DNA of 64,000 nt from Atherix ibis. Taxonomy: Eukaryota; Arthropoda; Insecta; Diptera; Athericidae. The translations under genes and the position numbers were made by a program. Position 1 is the stretch's first letter; each line of letters starts with the position of its first letter. Below the pieces are notes generated by a model. That model had not been told where the DNA came from, did no database searches, and was given only the letters and a program-made list of their open reading frames with translations. Shown piece after piece: positions 62,001 to 64,000 of the stretch. The stretch covers positions 74,758,806 through 74,822,805 of the forward strand of contig OY282608.1 of assembly GCA_958298945.1 (NCBI GenBank). The letters are read 5' to 3'.

Positions 62001-64000
62001 GTTGGCTTGTTGGTTTGTTGGTTTGTTGGTTTGTTGGTTTGTTGGTTTGTTTGTTTGTTGGTTTGTTGGTTTGTTGGTTTGTTGGTTTGTTGGTTTGTTG
62101 GTTTGTTGGTTTGTTCGTTTGTTGGTTTGTTCGTTTGTTGGTTTATTGGTTTGTTGGTTTGTTGGTTTGTTGGTTTGTTGGTTTGTTGGTTTGTTGGTTT
62201 GTTGGATTGTTGGCTTGTTGGTTTCTTGGTTTGTTGGTTTGTTGATTTGTTGGTTTGTTGGTTTGTTTTTTTGTTGGTTTTTTGGTTTGTTGGTTTGTTG
62301 GTTTGTTGGTTTATTTGTTTGTTGGTTTGTTCGTTTGTTGGCTTGTTGGTTTGTTGGTTTGTTGGTTTGTTGGTTTGTTGGTTTGTTGGTTTGTTGGCTT
62401 GTTGGTTTGTTGGTTTGTTGGTTTGTTGGTTTGTTGGTTTGTTGGTTTGTTGTTTTGTTGGTTTGTTTGTTTGTTGGTTTGTTGGTTTGTTGGTTTGTTG
62501 GTTTGTTGGTTTGTTGGTTTGTTCGTTTGTTGGTTTGTTGGTTTGTTGGTTTGTTGGTTTGTTGGTTTATTGGTTTGTTGGCTTGTTGGCTTGTTGGTTT
62601 CTTGGTTTGTTGGTTTGTTGGTTTGTTCGTTTGTTCGTTTGTTGGTTTGTTGGTTTGTTGGCTTGTTTGCTTGTTGGCTTGTTGGTTTGTTGGTTTTTTG
62701 GTTTGTTGGCTTGTTGGTTTGTTGGTTTGTTAGTTTGTTGGTTTGTTTGTTTGTTGGTTTGTTTGTTTTTTGGTTTGTTGGCTTGTTGGCTTGTTGGTTT
62801 ATTGGTTTGTTGGTTTGTTGGTTTGTTGGTTTGTTGGTTTGTTGGTTTGTTGGCTTGTTTGTTTGTTGGTTTGTTGGTTTGTTTGTTTGTTGGTTTGTTG
62901 GCTTATTGGTTTGTCGGTTTGTTGGTTTGTTGGTTTGGTTGTTTGTTGGTTTGTTCGTTTGTTTACTTGTTGGCTTGTTGGTTTGTTGGTTTTTTGGTTT
63001 GTTGGCTAGTTAGTTTGTTGGTATGTTGGTTTGTTTGTTTGTTGGTTTGTTGGTTTGTTGGTTTGTTGGTTTGTTGGTTTGTTGGTTTGTTGGTTTGTTG
63101 GTTTGTTGGTTTATTGGTTTGTTGGTTTGTTGGTTTGTTGGTTTGTTGGTTTGTTGGTTTGTTGGTTTGTTGGTTTGTTGGTTTGTTGGTTTGTTGGTTT
63201 GTTGGCTTGTTGGTTTGTTGGTTTGTTGGTTTGTTGGTTTGTTTGTTTGTTGGTTTGTTGGTTTGTTGGTTTGTTGGTTTGTTGGTTTGTTCGTTTGTTG
63301 GTTTGTTCGTTTGTTGGTTTATTGGTTTGTTGGTTTGTTAGTTTGTTGTTTTGTTCGTTTGTTGGTTTATTGGTTTGTTGGTTTGTTGGTTTGTTGGTTT
63401 GTTGGTTTGTTGGTTTGTTGGTTTGTTGGTTTGTTGGATTGTTGGCTTGTTGGTTTCTTGGTTTGTTGGTTTGTTGATTTGTTGGTTTGTTGGTTTGTTT
63501 TTTTGTTGGTTTTTTGGTTTGTTGGTTTGTTGGTTTGTTGGTTTATTTGTTTGTTGGTTTGTTCGTTTGTTGGCTTGTTGGTTTCTTGCCTTGTTGGCTT
63601 GTTGGTTTGTAGGTTTTTTGGTTTGTTGGCTTGTTGGTTTGTTGGTTTGTTGGTCTGTTGGTTTGTTGGTTTGTTGGTTTGTTGGTTTGTTGGTTTGTTG
63701 GTTTGTTGGTTTGTTGGTTTGTTGGTTTGTTGGTTTTTTGGTTTGTTGGCTTGTTTGTTTATTGGTTTGTTGGTTTGTTCGTTTGTTCGTTTGTTGGCTT
63801 GTTGGTTTGTTGGCTTGTTGGTTTGTTAGTTTGTTGGTTTGTTGGTTTGTTGGTTTGTTATTTTATTTGTTTGTTGGTTTGTTGGTTTGTTGGTTTGTTG
63901 GTTTGTTTGTTTGTTGGTTTGTTAGTTTGTTGGTTTGTTGGTTTGTTGGTTTGTTGGTTTGTTTGTTTTTTGGTTTGTTCGTTTGTTGGCTTGTCGGTTT
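62001..64000 (-). repeat. Block pair with 1,232-bp offset; array continues past window
   Basis: The rare TTTGTTTTTTTGTTGG unit lies with its G at 62,265 and 63,497, exactly 154 octamers apart. Both are preceded by GGATTGTTGGCTTGTTGG and TTGATTTGTTGG. Between them 62,743 begins another copy of the GTTTGTTTTTTGG block. The last bases are still satellite, so the array continues beyond 64,000. Confidence 0.8.

Larger units (their letters stand above)
41022..64000 (-). repeat. Octamer satellite array, opposite orientation (TTTGTTGG on plus strand)
   Basis: The same 8-bp satellite as in the first 41 kb, but reverse complemented, about 2,870 units. The plus strand here is G/T-rich with almost no A or C outside variant units. 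The variants are the complements of those on the left (TTTGTTCG, TTTATTGG, TTTGTTTG, GGCTTGTTGG and others). The array runs to the window edge, so its real end is not seen. No gene is supported. Confidence 0.97.

Noticed and set aside
41031..64000. Long plus-strand open frames, the largest about 1,840 codons (42,822-48,341)
   Set aside because: The same artefact after the strand switch; several overlapping frames are open over the same DNA and encode the same octapeptide.
1..64000. CRISPR array
   Set aside because: Repeats are directly adjacent 8-bp units with no unique spacers, and no cas-like gene is present.
1..64000. Telomere repeat array
   Set aside because: The G/T strand is telomere-like in composition, but the unit has no GGG, holds many ordered variants and HORs, and switches orientation internally in the order opposite to an end-to-end fusion. 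A subtelomeric position remains possible but is not shown.
1..64000. tRNA, rRNA or structured RNA genes
   Set aside because: Within either arm a strand has only A/C or only G/T apart from isolated variants, so no cloverleaf or stem-loop can form, and no conserved RNA motif is visible.
1..64000. Naming a species from the repeat
   Set aside because: I do not recognise this octamer as diagnostic of any taxon; only a eukaryotic origin is inferred from the array type and size.

Overview
The whole 64-kb window is a single satellite array built on an 8-bp unit, CCAACAAA (complement TTTGTTGG), with roughly 8,000 copies and no unique sequence. I see no gene, RNA gene, transposon, CRISPR array, promoter or terminator. 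From 1 to about 41,020 the plus strand is almost purely A and C (CCAACAAA sense). From about 41,022 to 64,000 it is almost purely G and T (TTTGTTGG sense). Such an array, with nested higher-order repeats (HORs) of 0.4 to 4 kb, points to a eukaryotic heterochromatic or subtelomeric region from a long-read assembly. Nothing in the window identifies the species.

Units differ by single substitutions (CGAACAAA, CAAACAAA, CCAATAAA, CCAAAAAA, CCAAGAAA, AAGCC variants and others). The order of these variants works as a barcode that reveals copied blocks. 1-6,455: HOR family 1, basic length 1,104 bp, with 1,320- and 2,200-bp length variants. About 6,456-21,950: mixed mosaic with a recurring ~120-bp module, a ~1,150-bp tandem duplication, a 719-bp-offset duplication and a 3,973-bp-offset duplication. 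About 21,955-37,360: a chain of HORs spaced 2.6-4.3 kb. 37,515-38,410: a ~449-bp tandem duplication. About 38,500-42,560: a large imperfect inverted repeat centred near 41,032, where the array changes strand. 42,560-48,390: HORs of the same family in reverse orientation, with a ~470-bp triplication. 48,391-53,436: two apparently identical tandem copies of 2,523 bp. 53,437-64,000: a further HOR family with 3,277-3,309-bp and 1,232-1,247-bp periods.

Many long open reading frames exist in several frames, but they are by-products. Neither strand of the unit contains a stop codon in any frame, and because 8 is not a multiple of 3 all three frames of a strand give the same octapeptide. I annotate none as a gene. 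The most notable points are the internal strand switch with diverged but homologous arms, the nested copy history readable from variant order, and the strict 8-bp register over tens of kilobases.
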